A stretch of DNA of 64,000 nucleotides from assembly GCA_938010045.1 (NCBI GenBank), contig CALLFZ010000034.1, positions 1 through 64,000 of the forward strand. The letters are read 5' to 3'. Source of the stretch: an uncultured bacterium (GTDB lineage: Bacteria; Verrucomicrobiota; Kiritimatiellia; PWTM01). Each line of letters begins with the position of its first letter. Within the stretch, counting starts at the first letter, position 1. Positions 31,703 to 40,598 of this stretch are shown here, in pieces. The position numbers were made by a program, and so were the translations under genes. Below the pieces are notes generated by a model. That model saw only the letters and a program-made list of their open reading frames with translations, had not been told where the DNA came from and searched no databases.

Positions 31703-33061
31703 ATGCGCAGTTCGGCAGCCAGATGGTTCGGGATGGCGGTCGTCATGGCGGCGGTCACGGTCGGCCGCGCCGCCGAGGACTTGTTCGACCGCGCGCCGTG
31801 GTCCGGCAGCGCGCTGCTCGGCGGCATGCTGTTCGAGGGCGACGAGGAAGTCAAAAGCGGGCTCTCGATCGGGCTGCGCCTCGGCTATACGTTCAACCCG
31901 TGGTGGGAGGTCGAGGCCGGTCTCGACTGGGCCCCGGTGCTGCGCGCCCGAACGTTCACGAACAGCAACCGGTACCAGCTCAAGGACGACACGTTTGGCG
32001 TACGCCTCGGCGTGGACGGCCTCCTCCACCTGCGTAATCAGGCCGACCAGCGCATTGATCCCTATCTCTCTTTCGGTGCCGCGCTGATGATCTACGGCGA
32101 GGACATGGGCGAAACCGAGGACAACATCGACCCAATCATGATGGCCGGGGGCGGGCTCCAGTACCACTTCAACGACGAGTGGGCCGTCCGGTTCGACGCC
32201 AAACTGGCCGTCGCCGGCGCGGACACGGAGTTCAACTGGATCCTCGGCCTCGGCGTGAACTACCGCTTCGGCGCCGCGTTGCCTCCCGCGCCCGTGCTCT
32301 CCGGCGGTGATATCGACAGTGACGGCGACGGCTTGCTCGACCGCGAAGAGCCTGTGTACGGCACCGATCCCTATGATCCGGACACTGACAAGGACGGCCT
32401 CACCGACGGCCAGGAGGTTCGCCAGTTCCAAACCGATCCGCTCAACCCAGACACGGATCTCGACGGCCTAAAGGACGGCGCCGAGGTGCTCACCTACCGG
32501 ACCGACCCGAAGAATCCGGACACCGACGGCGGCGGCGTCGCTGACGGCCACGAAGTGATCGAGGATAACACCGACCCCCTCAACCCGGCCGACGATTTGA
32601 TGCTGTTCCGCCTCCACATCGAATTCGATTACGACAAGGCCGATCTGCGTCCAATCTACCACGCTCAGCTCGACAACATCATCAAAGTGCTGCAGCGCGA
32701 TCCGGGCGCGACGGCACGCATCGAGGGCCACGCCGACCGTCGAAAGACCTCGCAGCGCGACTACAACATCCGACTCTCCGAGCGTCGCGCAAAGGCGGTG
32801 ATGGACTACCTGATCCAGGCGGGCGGTATTTCGCCTTCGCGGCTCAGTTACCACGGGTATGGTTTCGATCGCCCGATCGCGCCAAACGATACGGAAGAGA
32901 ACATGCAGAAGAACCGGCGCACGGACATTTACATCCGGCCGAGCGGCCAAGTGCCGCGCACGGCGGTTGAGCCCGATCCCTCCCGCGCCGAAACGGTCGT
33001 TGCCCCGCCGGATCTCCCGAAGCCCGGCGAGCGTCGTCCGGCCGGTGGCGACCGCCGCTGA
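31703..33061 (+). CDS. OmpA-family protein with N-terminal barrel and TSP3 repeats
   Basis: 452 residues. Signal peptide (RWFGMAVVMAAVTVGRAA), then a beta-barrel like OmpA_membrane (about 30-195, LRLGYTFNPWWEVEAGLDWAPV). Next come three or four thrombospondin type-3 calcium repeats (about 205-300, DIDSDGDGLLDREEPVYGTDPYDPDTDKDGL). The OmpA-like peptidoglycan-binding domain (about 310-420) has DYDKADLRP, EGHADRRKTSQRDYNIRLSERRA and NRRTDIYI. It should tie the outer membrane to the cell wall. ATG 31703 follows AGGAG by 10 nt. Confidence 0.88.
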   Translation: MRSSAARWFGMAVVMAAVTVGRAAEDLFDRAPWSGSALLGGMLFEGDEEVKSGLSIGLRLGYTFNPWWEVEAGLDWAPVLRARTFTNSNRYQLKDDTFGVRLGVDGLLHLRNQADQRIDPYLSFGAALMIYGEDMGETEDNIDPIMMAGGGLQYHFNDEWAVRFDAKLAVAGADTEFNWILGLGVNYRFGAALPPAPVLSGGDIDSDGDGLLDREEPVYGTDPYDPDTDKDGLTDGQEVRQFQTDPLNPDTDLDGLKDGAEVLTYRTDPKNPDTDGGGVADGHEVIEDNTDPLNPADDLMLFRLHIEFDYDKADLRPIYHAQLDNIIKVLQRDPGATARIEGHADRRKTSQRDYNIRLSERRAKAVMDYLIQAGGISPSRLSYHGYGFDRPIAPNDTEENMQKNRRTDIYIRPSGQVPRTAVEPDPSRAETVVAPPDLPKPGERRPAGGDRR

Positions 33062-33118
33062 GGCTCGCTGCGCCGCTCCGCCTCGCTTGGGACAATGGGG
33101 GGACATGCCGCACCCATC

Positions 33119-33179
33119 GCGGACACCCCACCGCGTCGGCGCCTGCGGATCCGTCGTTCGTAGCAGACGGGGTGTCCGC
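33119..33179. other. Inverted repeat between convergent genes
   Basis: GCGGACACCCC at 33119-33129 is the reverse complement of GGGGTGTCCGC at 33169-33179, with 39 nt between. It lies between the OmpA gene and the convergent membrane-protein gene and may act as a bidirectional terminator. The nearby GGGGGGACATGCCGCACC (33097-33114) resembles a degenerate copy of the REP-like motif, but this may be chance. Confidence 0.35.
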
Positions 33180-33244
33180 TGGATTGGAGTGCGAGTGCTC
33201 CGCCCGGTCCGCCCGATGCGGCGGGTCGCCGGGCGCGTCCGCCC

Positions 33245-33529
33245 TCATCGCGAAGGCGGGGGCGGGTCGAGTCGGATCCAGACGCGGTCCCGGAAAGAGC
33301 CCCGCCACCGCTTCCACTCCGCCAGCGTCCGGTCGAGCCATCGCTGGACCATCGGCACGTCGGTCGCGAGCAGCGCGCTGCCAGCCGCCAGAAACAGCAC
33401 CCCCTGTAACACGGGTAGGAACAGTCCGAGGACCCCCAGCACCACCAGGCCCGAACCGACCGCCAGGCGCACCGGCTTCGGCCAGCGCCGAACTCGATTC
33501 AGGATCGTGTCCCGTCGCGGTTCACTCAT
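33245..33529 (-). CDS. Small PGPGW/DUF454-like inner-membrane protein
   Basis: 94 residues with two adjacent hydrophobic segments (about 22-42 and 44-60: VRLAVGSGLVVLGVLGLFLPVL, LFLAAGSALLA) followed by an amphipathic Arg/Trp-rich C-terminus. The layout resembles the PGPGW transmembrane family, although the PGPGW motif itself reads LQGVL here. ATG 33529 has GGTGAG 6 nt upstream and is preferred over a start 42 nt upstream with no Shine-Dalgarno. Function unknown. Confidence 0.6.
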   Translation of the reverse strand: MSEPRRDTILNRVRRWPKPVRLAVGSGLVVLGVLGLFLPVLQGVLFLAAGSALLATDVPMVQRWLDRTLAEWKRWRGSFRDRVWIRLDPPPPSR

Positions 33530-33616
33530 GCCACACTCACCATTCAGCTTTCGTGACAGAACACCGGCCACAGGCTACACTGTCTTGATCGTGGCCAGCC
33601 GCAAAATCCAATCACG

Positions 33617-34123
33617 ATGAAACCGGATGTGCGAGTCACGCTGAGGGCCCTCGTCCCAACCCCGCGGGGCGTGGGCGTGTTTCTGACCGATGGCCAAAAG
33701 GTCATCGTGCTGTTCGTCGACCACTTCGTGGCCTCGGCGATCGCGATGTTCGCGAACGACGTCGTCCCGCCCCGTCCCCTGCCCCACAACTTGATCGTCG
33801 CGATTCTGGCGGGACTCGGCGCGCGAGTCACAAAAGTCGTCATCAACGACCTGAAAGACGACACCTTCTATGCCCGACTCTACATCGTACAGGAGACCGA
33901 GCACGGTCGGAACCTCATTGAGGTCGATGCTCGTCCCAGCGATTCGATCGCTCTCGCCCTGCAGCAACGCTGCCCAATTTGGGTCGCCGCCAGCGTGTGG
34001 GAGAAAACCGAGGACGCGAGCTGGGCCCTGAAGCAAGCCGAGGAACAGGCGGCTGAACAGGGCGACGAGGATGAAGACGATTCCACACCGCCCTCACCGC
34101 CAACGGACGATCGAACTGTATGA
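33617..34123 (+). CDS. Bifunctional nuclease (BFN/DUF151) domain protein
   Basis: 168 residues. The BFN core (about 5-130) has PTPRGVGVFLTDGQKVIVLFVD, the central RPLPHNLIVAILAGLGARVTKVVINDLKDDTFYARLYI and the typical VDARPSDSIALALQQRCPIWV. The family includes DNase/RNase activity in plants and is widely conserved in PVC and Thermotoga-type bacteria, with unclear physiological role. The C-terminal 30 residues are acidic and disordered. The stop overlaps the galE start (ATGA). Confidence 0.88.
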   Translation: MKPDVRVTLRALVPTPRGVGVFLTDGQKVIVLFVDHFVASAIAMFANDVVPPRPLPHNLIVAILAGLGARVTKVVINDLKDDTFYARLYIVQETEHGRNLIEVDARPSDSIALALQQRCPIWVAASVWEKTEDASWALKQAEEQAAEQGDEDEDDSTPPSPPTDDRTV

Positions 34124-35127
34124 AAATTCTTCTCACCGGAGGCGCGGGCTACATCGGCAGCGTCACCGCGGAAGCCCTCCTCGACGCCGGACATCAGGTG
34201 GTGGTGTTCGATAACCTCGAGCGGGGGCACCGTGAAGCGGTGGATCCGCGGGCACGGCTCATCATCGGTGATCTACGGCAGGCGAATCAAATTCTTGACG
34301 CGATGCGCGCAGTGCGGCCAGACGCGGTACTGCATTTTGCCGCGTTGGCATTGGTCGGCGAATCCATGGAGCAACCCGAACTGTACTTCCACAACAACGT
34401 GGCCGGAGGGCTGCACCTGATCGAGGCCATGCGACGCGTCGGCGTGCGCCGCATCGTGTTTTCCTCCACCTGCGCCACCTATGGCATCCCCGACCGCGTG
34501 CCGATGCCCGAAGACCTTCCCCAGCGCCCCGCAAATCCCTACGGGGAATCGAAGCTCATGCTGGAAACTATGCTGCGCTGGTACGCGGAGATCCACCAGT
34601 TCGAACCGGTGTTCCTCCGATATTTCAACGCCTGCGGCGCCACGGAGCGTCTGGGCGAGGATCACGATCCCGAAACTCACTTGATCCCCAACGTGTTGCG
34701 CGTTGCACTGGGACAGGCGCCCACCGTTCGAGTGTTTGGCGCCGACTACCCCACCCCCGACGGCACCTGCATCCGCGACTACATCCATGTCGTGGACCTC
34801 GCCGACGCCCACATCCGGGCGCTCGAGACACCGCACACCGGCGCCTTCAACCTTGGCAACGGGGGAGGATTCTCTGTCCGCGAGGTGATCGAAACCGCCC
34901 GCGAGGTCACGGGCCACCCGCTGCCCGTCGTGATTGCGCCCCGGCGGCCCGGTGATCCGCCGGCGCTGGTCGCCGACGCAACCCGCGCGCGCACGCTGTT
35001 GGGCTGGACGCCCCGCTATCCCGAGTTGCGCACGATCATGGAGCACGCCTGGGCCTGGCACCGCCGCCATCCCCGCGGCTATGCGGGCGGGGGCGCCCCG
35101 GCCGCCACCTCCGCCGCATCGTCCTGA
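34120..35127 (+). CDS. galE: UDP-glucose 4-epimerase
   Basis: 335 residues; interconverts UDP-galactose and UDP-glucose for glycan and LPS building blocks. It is an SDR protein with the NAD motif LLTGGAGYIGS, substrate Ser/Thr in FSSTCATYG, catalytic YxxxK as NPYGESKLM, and the family segment FNACGA followed by GTCIRDYIHVVDLADAH. It overlaps the BFN gene stop and itself overlaps the broken DUF1648 gene start. A related UDP-sugar epimerase activity is possible, but the galE signatures are strong. Confidence 0.92.
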   Translation: MKILLTGGAGYIGSVTAEALLDAGHQVVVFDNLERGHREAVDPRARLIIGDLRQANQILDAMRAVRPDAVLHFAALALVGESMEQPELYFHNNVAGGLHLIEAMRRVGVRRIVFSSTCATYGIPDRVPMPEDLPQRPANPYGESKLMLETMLRWYAEIHQFEPVFLRYFNACGATERLGEDHDPETHLIPNVLRVALGQAPTVRVFGADYPTPDGTCIRDYIHVVDLADAHIRALETPHTGAFNLGNGGGFSVREVIETAREVTGHPLPVVIAPRRPGDPPALVADATRARTLLGWTPRYPELRTIMEHAWAWHRRHPRGYAGGGAPAATSAASS

Positions 35128-35660
35128 TGCCGGTGGGTGCGCGCCGTCTCGCCACAGGAGCGTTCGCGATGCTGGCCACCGTGTGGTGCACCGTGCCCGC
35201 TCTGCCAGCGCGTATGCCGGTTCCTTTTGACCTCGCCGGCCGCCTCAACCGTCGGACGACTCCGCCGTGAGCCGCGGGAGAGCTCACGGTGGAAATCTTA
35301 GCGACGTTCGCGTTGTTCGGCTTCGCGACCTTGCTTGTGGATCGTTGTCCGCCTCGCGGGATCAACCTTCCGCGCCGCGATGCGTGGATCGTACCGCCCC
35401 ACCGCGCTGTCGCGCTCCGCGTGTTCCACCGCTGGATCGCCCGAGAGGCGCTGGCGATCACCGCGTGGTTCGGATGGTTGTGGGCCATCCTCGTGTGGGC
35501 TCAGCGGCCGATGCCGGTGCGCCGTTCCACCGGTGCGCGGCGGGCCGGGATCGATCTCTGGCTTGCGGTGCTGGCCGCCGAGATCGCCGGGCTGTGCCGG
35601 CATTTCGCGCGGCCGCCGCTCGCTGCGCCGTCCAGCGGCGGAGGCCACCGCGCTCGACGC
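35127..35660 (+). pseudogene. DUF1648-like membrane protein split by an in-frame TGA
   Basis: From ATG 35127 the frame encodes a helix and the DUF1648-type motif RMPVPFDLAGRLNRR, then stops at TGA 35268-35270. The same frame continues at once (GTG 35289) as EILATFALFGFATLLVDR, PPRGINLPRRDAWIVPP and more helices, the expected second half of DUF1648/SdpI-like proteins. One nonsense change, perhaps TGG to TGA, would explain it. The second half has no native stop before it runs antisense into the next gene; the end given is where that gene begins. Readthrough or two separate products are less likely. Confidence 0.6.
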
Positions 35661-38468
35661 TCAGCGAGCGCGGCCGTCCGGCCGGTGCCACGCGCGCAAT
35701 TCGCAAGGGCGGGCATCGTAGCGAACGCGGCCGGTCTCCGAGATGCGTTCACCGCTGGCCGCGTCGTACACCGGCCCCTCCCCCGGAAGGCGCACCTCGA
35801 CATTGCGCAGCGGCGCCCGGCCGGTGTGCACGACCGCCCACCACGTGCCGCCGACCGGCGCGCGAATCTCCCGCACCGTGACCTCCGGCGCGTCGCACAC
35901 TCCCTCCAGCCGACGACTGGGCAGCGCCGGCAGCGCGAGAAACGCCGCGTGGAACCGCCGCGCCGCATCGGGGAACCCACGGTTGAACGACCGCCCGCTC
36001 AAATAGCCGATCATCGTCGGATCACCCCGCGCCATCGCTTCGACCTCGGCCAACATCGAGAAGTCACCCGCGAGTTCCATGTCGCCCGCGAAATAGCCCA
36101 GCGCGTCCGCGCCGGACTCGTCGAACAGCATGTGTTCGTTCAGCGCGTAATGGCGAACGATCGCCAGCCCCGTCACCGTACGAAACGCCTCGAAGGTTTC
36201 CGGCGATCGCACCGAGTACGACCGGTTCACCGCGTGCGTCATGAGCACCCCCTCGACCTCGCGATACGCCTCGGGATCGTTCGTCGGATTCGCATGATGA
36301 ATCTCCCAGCCGCCCCAATTGAGCCCCGGCGCCCTAAGCGCGCGGAGGTACAGGCCCTCGCGCGCAACGTCGTCCGGCGTGAGCACCTGGATCGTGTCGC
36401 CCTTCGGCGTGCGGTGCTCCTCCCGACCGAGCAACGGGCGCCACAGCTCGGGCAGCTCGGTGACCAACCGCGGCGTCCAGTCCGGCCACGAGGGACCTGG
36501 TTCGGCGGCGCAACCGGTGAACAGCACGATCGCATGGTCCATGCCGCCGCCGCGCAGGTGATCTCGGATGTGCTCGAGAAAGGCGCGGCGACGCCCGAGC
36601 CACCACGCGATATACCGCCCGTACAGCTCACGGTCCTGCCGAAGCTGCGCGCGGGTGACAGGTTGCCCGCCGTTCGCCTCGCGGGCAAACCGCTCGCGCG
36701 TCGCGTCGCCAAACCCCACCGGCCATTGCGACCGCGGCCGCATCCATACGCCGGCGAACCGGGCCGTATCGCGCCACGCCAGCACCGTGAGGTCGAGCAT
36801 CCGGCAAAAATCGTTCCACGTGTCCGGATCCGTGATGTCCACGTTGGCCTTCTCGATCCACGAAATCTGCGTGTAGGCGTCGTCGCGGCTGAGCGGCTTC
36901 GCGCGCCGCTGCAGCCCCAGCCCGCGCCGGCCGAGACTGCCCGCGTATTCGTAGTAGGGCAGCAGTTCGATGCCCTGCTCTGCCATCAGCGCAATGATCC
37001 GCCCCCAGAGGTCCCGCGTCCCCGCGTTGAAGAACACCCAATCGTTGCCGCCACCCGGTGTGGGATCCCAGTGCTGGCAGGCGCCAAACTCAAGCAGATC
37101 CTTCGTGTAGGTCGGCACGCCCAACACCGCCATGAGGTCCGCCTTCCAGCGGTACCAGTCGAGCCGTTCCCGGACTCCCCGCTCGCCCGCCTCGGCCGAC
37201 TCGATCACGCCATCACCCATTTCCTCGCGCCAGAACACTCGACGCCGCGGCAGCTCCGCGGGCGGCCACCGAATGGCCAGCCGCAACCGCTCCGGGTCGG
37301 GCACCTCGAGCAGCCGCACCCGCCCAATCGCAATGCCCGCCGAGAGTGGATCGTTTCGCGCGTCAAACTGCGCGATCGCCACCTCAAAGCCGTCCGCCGG
37401 CACCGCGGGCCGCGGCGCGGGCCCGCGCGGCAGCCCGCCGGTGGGAAACCGATCGTGCAGCCGAAAGTACATCGTCCATGAGCCCCAGCGTTGCGCCAGC
37501 GGCACATCCAGCGACTCGGGTAGGCTATTCACATACTTCATGTGCAACGCATCCCCCACCGTCGCGCCAGTATGGAAGCCCCGCACACTCTCGTTGCCAG
37601 TGTTGATCACCCACATCGAGCGCGGCGCGTCCTCGGGATACTCAATCTGCAACACATAGGCCGCCCCCGCCTCGAGGCCGCAGTCGCGGCCAAGCCGAAA
37701 CGTCACCCACGACGACGACTTCGAGTTCGGCGCAAGCACAAACGCGGCCCGCCCCAACAGCGACGTCATGATCCCGCTTCCTGCCGGCACGACCGTCCAC
37801 GCATGTCGTGCGAGCGGCTTGAAAGGGTCGAGTTCGTCCACCACCGGCAGCGGACCGAACGGCGGGCCGGGATCCACCGGCGGACGCGATCGCCGCTCGG
37901 CCAGCGCCCGCGCCCGCACTGTCGCCCGTTCCTCCGCCTCGCGCCGTTCCCGCTCCCGCCGCTCCCGCACGGCAGCCCATTCATCGGACGTGTACTGGTA
38001 GATCGCGATCTCTCGCACATTCGCGCCCGGCGCCATTCGAACGAACCGCACATACCGCGCTTCGACATCCAACGGAACCGCCACCCACTGCCGGTACGCC
38101 CGACACCCATTGGTCGCCACCGGCATCCACGCGCCCGGCGCCCCAACTTCAATGATCAGATCCCCCATCCCCTCCGCATCGAACAACCACAGCTTGGAGA
38201 GCGGGCGCACTTGGCCAAGGTCAATCTCAACGGCCACCGGGAAGTTCGTCCGGCTGCCGCCCGGCACTGTCCAGCCCTGACGCGGCTCGTTCGCCGGCGG
38301 TCCAATGATCACATCCTGTTCGTCCACCCAGGCCGCCGCCGAGCCGAGCGCCGGATCCGCGCGAACCATCTCGGGCGTCAACGTCACTCGACGCTCCTCG
38401 GCCACGGCCGCCGCCACCACCGCCACGACCAGCCCGCACATCCATCGGACAAATCTGCTGCGTTCCAT
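35661..38468 (-). CDS. Large secreted protein with discoidin-like domain and probable hydrolase barrel
   Basis: 935 residues, signal peptide (FVRWMCGLVVAVVAAAVA). Residues 25-165 resemble an F5/8 type C domain (AVEIDLGQVRPLSKLWLFDAEGMGDLIIEVG, ARYVRFVRM). A charged coiled-coil (RERRERERREAEERATVRARALAERR) leads to an Ig/jelly-roll-like part (about 215-390) and then a large domain (about 420-850) with WDP, ELLPYYEYAGSLGRRG and HHANPTNDPEAYREVEGV, perhaps a TIM-barrel glycosidase. I do not recognise the family or a catalytic pair with certainty. Proteins of this build are common in polysaccharide-degrading PVC bacteria. Confidence 0.7.
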   Translation of the reverse strand: MERSRFVRWMCGLVVAVVAAAVAEERRVTLTPEMVRADPALGSAAAWVDEQDVIIGPPANEPRQGWTVPGGSRTNFPVAVEIDLGQVRPLSKLWLFDAEGMGDLIIEVGAPGAWMPVATNGCRAYRQWVAVPLDVEARYVRFVRMAPGANVREIAIYQYTSDEWAAVRERRERERREAEERATVRARALAERRSRPPVDPGPPFGPLPVVDELDPFKPLARHAWTVVPAGSGIMTSLLGRAAFVLAPNSKSSSWVTFRLGRDCGLEAGAAYVLQIEYPEDAPRSMWVINTGNESVRGFHTGATVGDALHMKYVNSLPESLDVPLAQRWGSWTMYFRLHDRFPTGGLPRGPAPRPAVPADGFEVAIAQFDARNDPLSAGIAIGRVRLLEVPDPERLRLAIRWPPAELPRRRVFWREEMGDGVIESAEAGERGVRERLDWYRWKADLMAVLGVPTYTKDLLEFGACQHWDPTPGGGNDWVFFNAGTRDLWGRIIALMAEQGIELLPYYEYAGSLGRRGLGLQRRAKPLSRDDAYTQISWIEKANVDITDPDTWNDFCRMLDLTVLAWRDTARFAGVWMRPRSQWPVGFGDATRERFAREANGGQPVTRAQLRQDRELYGRYIAWWLGRRRAFLEHIRDHLRGGGMDHAIVLFTGCAAEPGPSWPDWTPRLVTELPELWRPLLGREEHRTPKGDTIQVLTPDDVAREGLYLRALRAPGLNWGGWEIHHANPTNDPEAYREVEGVLMTHAVNRSYSVRSPETFEAFRTVTGLAIVRHYALNEHMLFDESGADALGYFAGDMELAGDFSMLAEVEAMARGDPTMIGYLSGRSFNRGFPDAARRFHAAFLALPALPSRRLEGVCDAPEVTVREIRAPVGGTWWAVVHTGRAPLRNVEVRLPGEGPVYDAASGERISETGRVRYDARPCELRAWHRPDGRAR

Positions 38469-38814
38469 GTTTTCGCGATGCTCCGACTAACGTCTCGCGG
38501 ATATCGAGTGCCGCTTGTACGCGATGTCGCCTCGCTCGGCAACGTTTGCGCTCAAGGTCCAGCATAGGGCGCGGATGCCGCAGGCGTGCCCCGGCGAGCC
38601 CCCAAAACCGGCTGCACCTCAATCCAAAGCCGCGGTTGCGCCGACGCTCGACCGCCGCATGGCCCATACAAACACAGTCTCTACGAGAGTCGGCGGCCAC
38701 CCCTGCCGGGGGGGGAAGGCTGCCCTCGATTGTGCGGTCGGCCGCAGTCCGGTATGCTCCCCCCTCAACGATCACTGGCCGGGCGTCCCTCCGCCGGCCG
38801 CGAAGGACATCACC
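38469..38814. other. Divergent intergenic region, 346 bp
   Basis: No supported coding sequence. A frame on the plus strand is open through much of it but has no ribosome binding site or recognisable protein. One candidate promoter for the downstream gene lies at 38730-38758; nothing clear was seen for the minus-strand gene. Confidence 0.5.
38730..38758 (+). promoter_or_regulatory. Candidate promoter for the pterin-binding enzyme gene
   Basis: TTGTGC at 38730-38735 and TATGCT at 38753-38758, separated by 17 nt; the start codon is 57 nt further. Four of six matches in the -10 box. Confidence 0.4.
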
Positions 38815-39834
38815 ATGCGGAAACAGCCGTTCATCGTGATCGGCGAGAAGATTCACTGCAGTCGGACCGTACGCACCGCCGGGCCGCGCGTTCGCGCCCT
38901 AGGCGCCAACCGCTTCGTCATCCTCTACGAGCGAAACGGCGAGCAACGAGAACTGCCCGTTCCCCCGGTGATCTCCACGGGTCGCGAGTGGGCCGCCGGC
39001 CGCGTCCGCCCCTGCACCGTGGCCATCCACCAGGCGCTCCATGGACACGGCGAAGAGGCCAACCTCGGCGCTGACTTTCTTCAGGCGTTAGCCGAAGAGC
39101 AAAACTGCCACGGCGCCGCCTATCTCGACATCAATGTTGACGAGTTCTCCACCGATCCCGACCAGCAAATCGTTGCCATGCGATGGACAGTCGGCCTAGT
39201 GCAGGACGCCAGCGAACGCCCGATCAGCGTGGACTCCTCCCACCCAGCGGTGCTTCGCGCGGGACTCGAAGTCTGCGACCGATCCCGTGGCCGGCCGATC
39301 CTCAACTGTGTCTCCCTCGAACGTCCCGCCACATTTGATCTCGCCGCGGAGTTGGATGCCTGTGCGGTTGTCTCCGCAGCCGGGCTCGACGCGCTCCCTG
39401 ACGACGCCGCCAGCCGCGTCGCCAACCTTGCCCAGGCCGTCGATCGCCTTCGTTCCATGGGTCGCCCCGACGAGACCCTTTTTCTCGATCCGCTCGTGAT
39501 GCCCGTAGCCACCGACGGCCGCCACGGCCCCGCCGTTCTCGAGGCGATCCGGCAGGCCCGCCAACAGTTCGGCAGTGCAATTCACATCACGGTGGGCGTC
39601 AGCAATGTTTCCTTTGGACTGCCCGCCCGCCGTGTTGTGAACGAGGTCTTCGCATGGCTCGCGCGCGACGCGGGCGCCGACAGCGCGATCGGCGATCCTG
39701 CGCAAATCCGTGCCGACCTCCTCGATCGCTTGGACCCCGCGTCGGAGCCCGTCCGTCTTGCGCGCGCGTTGCTCTTGAACGAGGACGAGTTCGGGATGGT
39801 CTTCCTCGCCGCGGCGCAGAGCGGCCGCCTCTGA
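38815..39834 (+). CDS. Pterin-binding (methyltetrahydrofolate methyltransferase-like) enzyme
   Basis: 339 residues. Residues 90-310 match the pterin-binding TIM barrel shared by dihydropteroate synthase, MetH and corrinoid methyltransferases: AAYLDINVDEFS with its DxN motif, ISVDSSHPAVLRAGLEVC, ILNCVSLE, FLDPLVMP and ITVGVSNVSFGLPARRVVNEVF. The SNVSFGLP(A)R signature favours the methyltetrahydrofolate-binding branch over folate synthesis. The N-terminal 80 residues are unusual. No MetH cobalamin domain or corrinoid protein gene is adjacent, so the methyl acceptor is unknown. ATG 38815 has GAAGGA 7 nt upstream. Confidence 0.75.
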   Translation: MRKQPFIVIGEKIHCSRTVRTAGPRVRALGANRFVILYERNGEQRELPVPPVISTGREWAAGRVRPCTVAIHQALHGHGEEANLGADFLQALAEEQNCHGAAYLDINVDEFSTDPDQQIVAMRWTVGLVQDASERPISVDSSHPAVLRAGLEVCDRSRGRPILNCVSLERPATFDLAAELDACAVVSAAGLDALPDDAASRVANLAQAVDRLRSMGRPDETLFLDPLVMPVATDGRHGPAVLEAIRQARQQFGSAIHITVGVSNVSFGLPARRVVNEVFAWLARDAGADSAIGDPAQIRADLLDRLDPASEPVRLARALLLNEDEFGMVFLAAAQSGRL

Positions 39835-39902
39835 CCCGCCCCACTCGAGCTGATGGCGCTGCGAATTGTTTAGAGGGGGCAGACGAGGGTCTGGAAGCAC
39901 TT

Positions 39903-39951
39903 GTGCCTGTCCCTAATCGAATCGCGTGCGGCTCCAAATGGGGACAGGCGC
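39903..39951. repeat. REPIN-like dyad
   Basis: GTGCCTGTCCCT (39903-39914) and inverted GGGGACAGGCGC (39940-39951) flank 25 nt. The interior (AATCGA...GCGGCTCC..AATG) and the right flank (GA..AGAAGTC) match the dyad at 20391-20451 in the other cassette. Confidence 0.7.
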
Positions 39952-40004
39952 CCGAAAAGAAGTCGCAACAAATTGGAAATGAGATTTTTGCGTTGTCTGT
40001 GCAT

Positions 40005-40075
40005 GTGCCTGTCCCCAATTTAGTAACCAAGATCAGGCACCGAAGACCGGCCGGCGCCCCATGGGGACAGGCACC
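40005..40075. repeat. REPIN-like dyad
   Basis: GTGCCTGTCCCC (40005-40016) and a perfect inverted copy GGGGACAGGCAC (40063-40074) with 46 nt between. Confidence 0.7.
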
Positions 40076-40130
40076 TAGCAACCCCTAGCAACCCTCTTCG
40101 ATTTCCTTCCTACGCCACTGCGCCCAAAGA

Positions 40131-40276
40131 GGTGCCTGTCCCCATCGCGGTTCTATGGCGGCTGACGCAAGGCGACAATCGCCCAGTGCCCGGCCGACAA
40201 TACGTGCCTGTCCCCAGCAGCCCGCAAGGTGCCTGTCCCCAAAGAGTCCCCAACGAGCGCCCAGCTGCCTGTCCCC
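40131..40276. repeat. Direct array of REP-like motifs
   Basis: Four direct copies of (G/C)TGCCTGTCCCC at 40132-40143, 40204-40215, 40229-40240 and 40265-40276. Spacing is irregular (72, 25 and 36 nt), which argues against a CRISPR. The last copy is followed by AGGGAGGCCC, as in copy 1 (AGGGAGGTCCC after 20745). Confidence 0.7.
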
Positions 40277-40319
40277 AGGGAGGCCCCCACCCCGCAGAAC
40301 ACGCTCAGCCGCTGCACGT

Positions 40320-40598
40320 TTAGGAACTTGTCGGCCCGCGGGTCGGAATGTAGCGTCGGCCGGTTTCAAGGTCGGGAGGGCCGTCCAGGCGATCCGCCCC
40401 GAAGGAAGTGTGAGGGGTGGAGTCGGAGCTCATGCGCGCGGTATTCACCGCGCTCTCGAACCGCGTTGAACCCTCAACGGACAACACATTCGTGTTGTTG
40501 CGCAGCGGCGAGAACCACCGGCGATTGGCGCCGAAACGTTGGAGCCAACGATATTCGCCCCGCTCCGCCGACGCCCGTATTGGCCACTCATTCCCCAC
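40320..40598 (-). other. Coding-like tail of repeat cassette copy 2
   Basis: A minus-strand open frame ending ADRLDGPPDLETGRRYIPTRGPTSS. It aligns without gaps over about 25 residues before the RM pair with the frame at 20820-21065 (L..NT...; (N/D)T(T/A)RM), then with small gaps through DRL(N/D). Family unknown; see the companion entry. Confidence 0.35.

Larger units (their letters stand above)
39850..40452. repeat. REP-like repeat cassette, copy 2 (intergenic)
   Basis: The second intergenic cassette, homologous at both edges to 20342-20940 and in the same orientation. It contains more copies of the GTGCCTGTCCCC motif than copy 1, and they are better conserved. The 0.86-kb gap it occupies lies between the pterin-binding gene and the GH5-like gene and holds no other supported gene. 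Confidence 0.7.

Noticed and set aside
33097-33114. Third REP-like locus (GGGGGGACATGCCGCACC)
   Set aside because: Only a loose resemblance to GGGGACAGGCACC with inserted bases, and no shared flanks with the two cassettes; chance is likely in GC-rich DNA.
35289-37481. 730-residue plus-strand open frame
   Set aside because: Only the first part up to about 35640 is protein-like (DUF1648 half). The remainder is antisense to the secreted 935-residue protein and has shadow composition.
39903-40276. CRISPR-like array of GTGCCTGTCCCC repeats
   Set aside because: Units are only about 12 nt, occur in both orientations and have irregular spacing; no cas genes are present. A REP-like element fits better.
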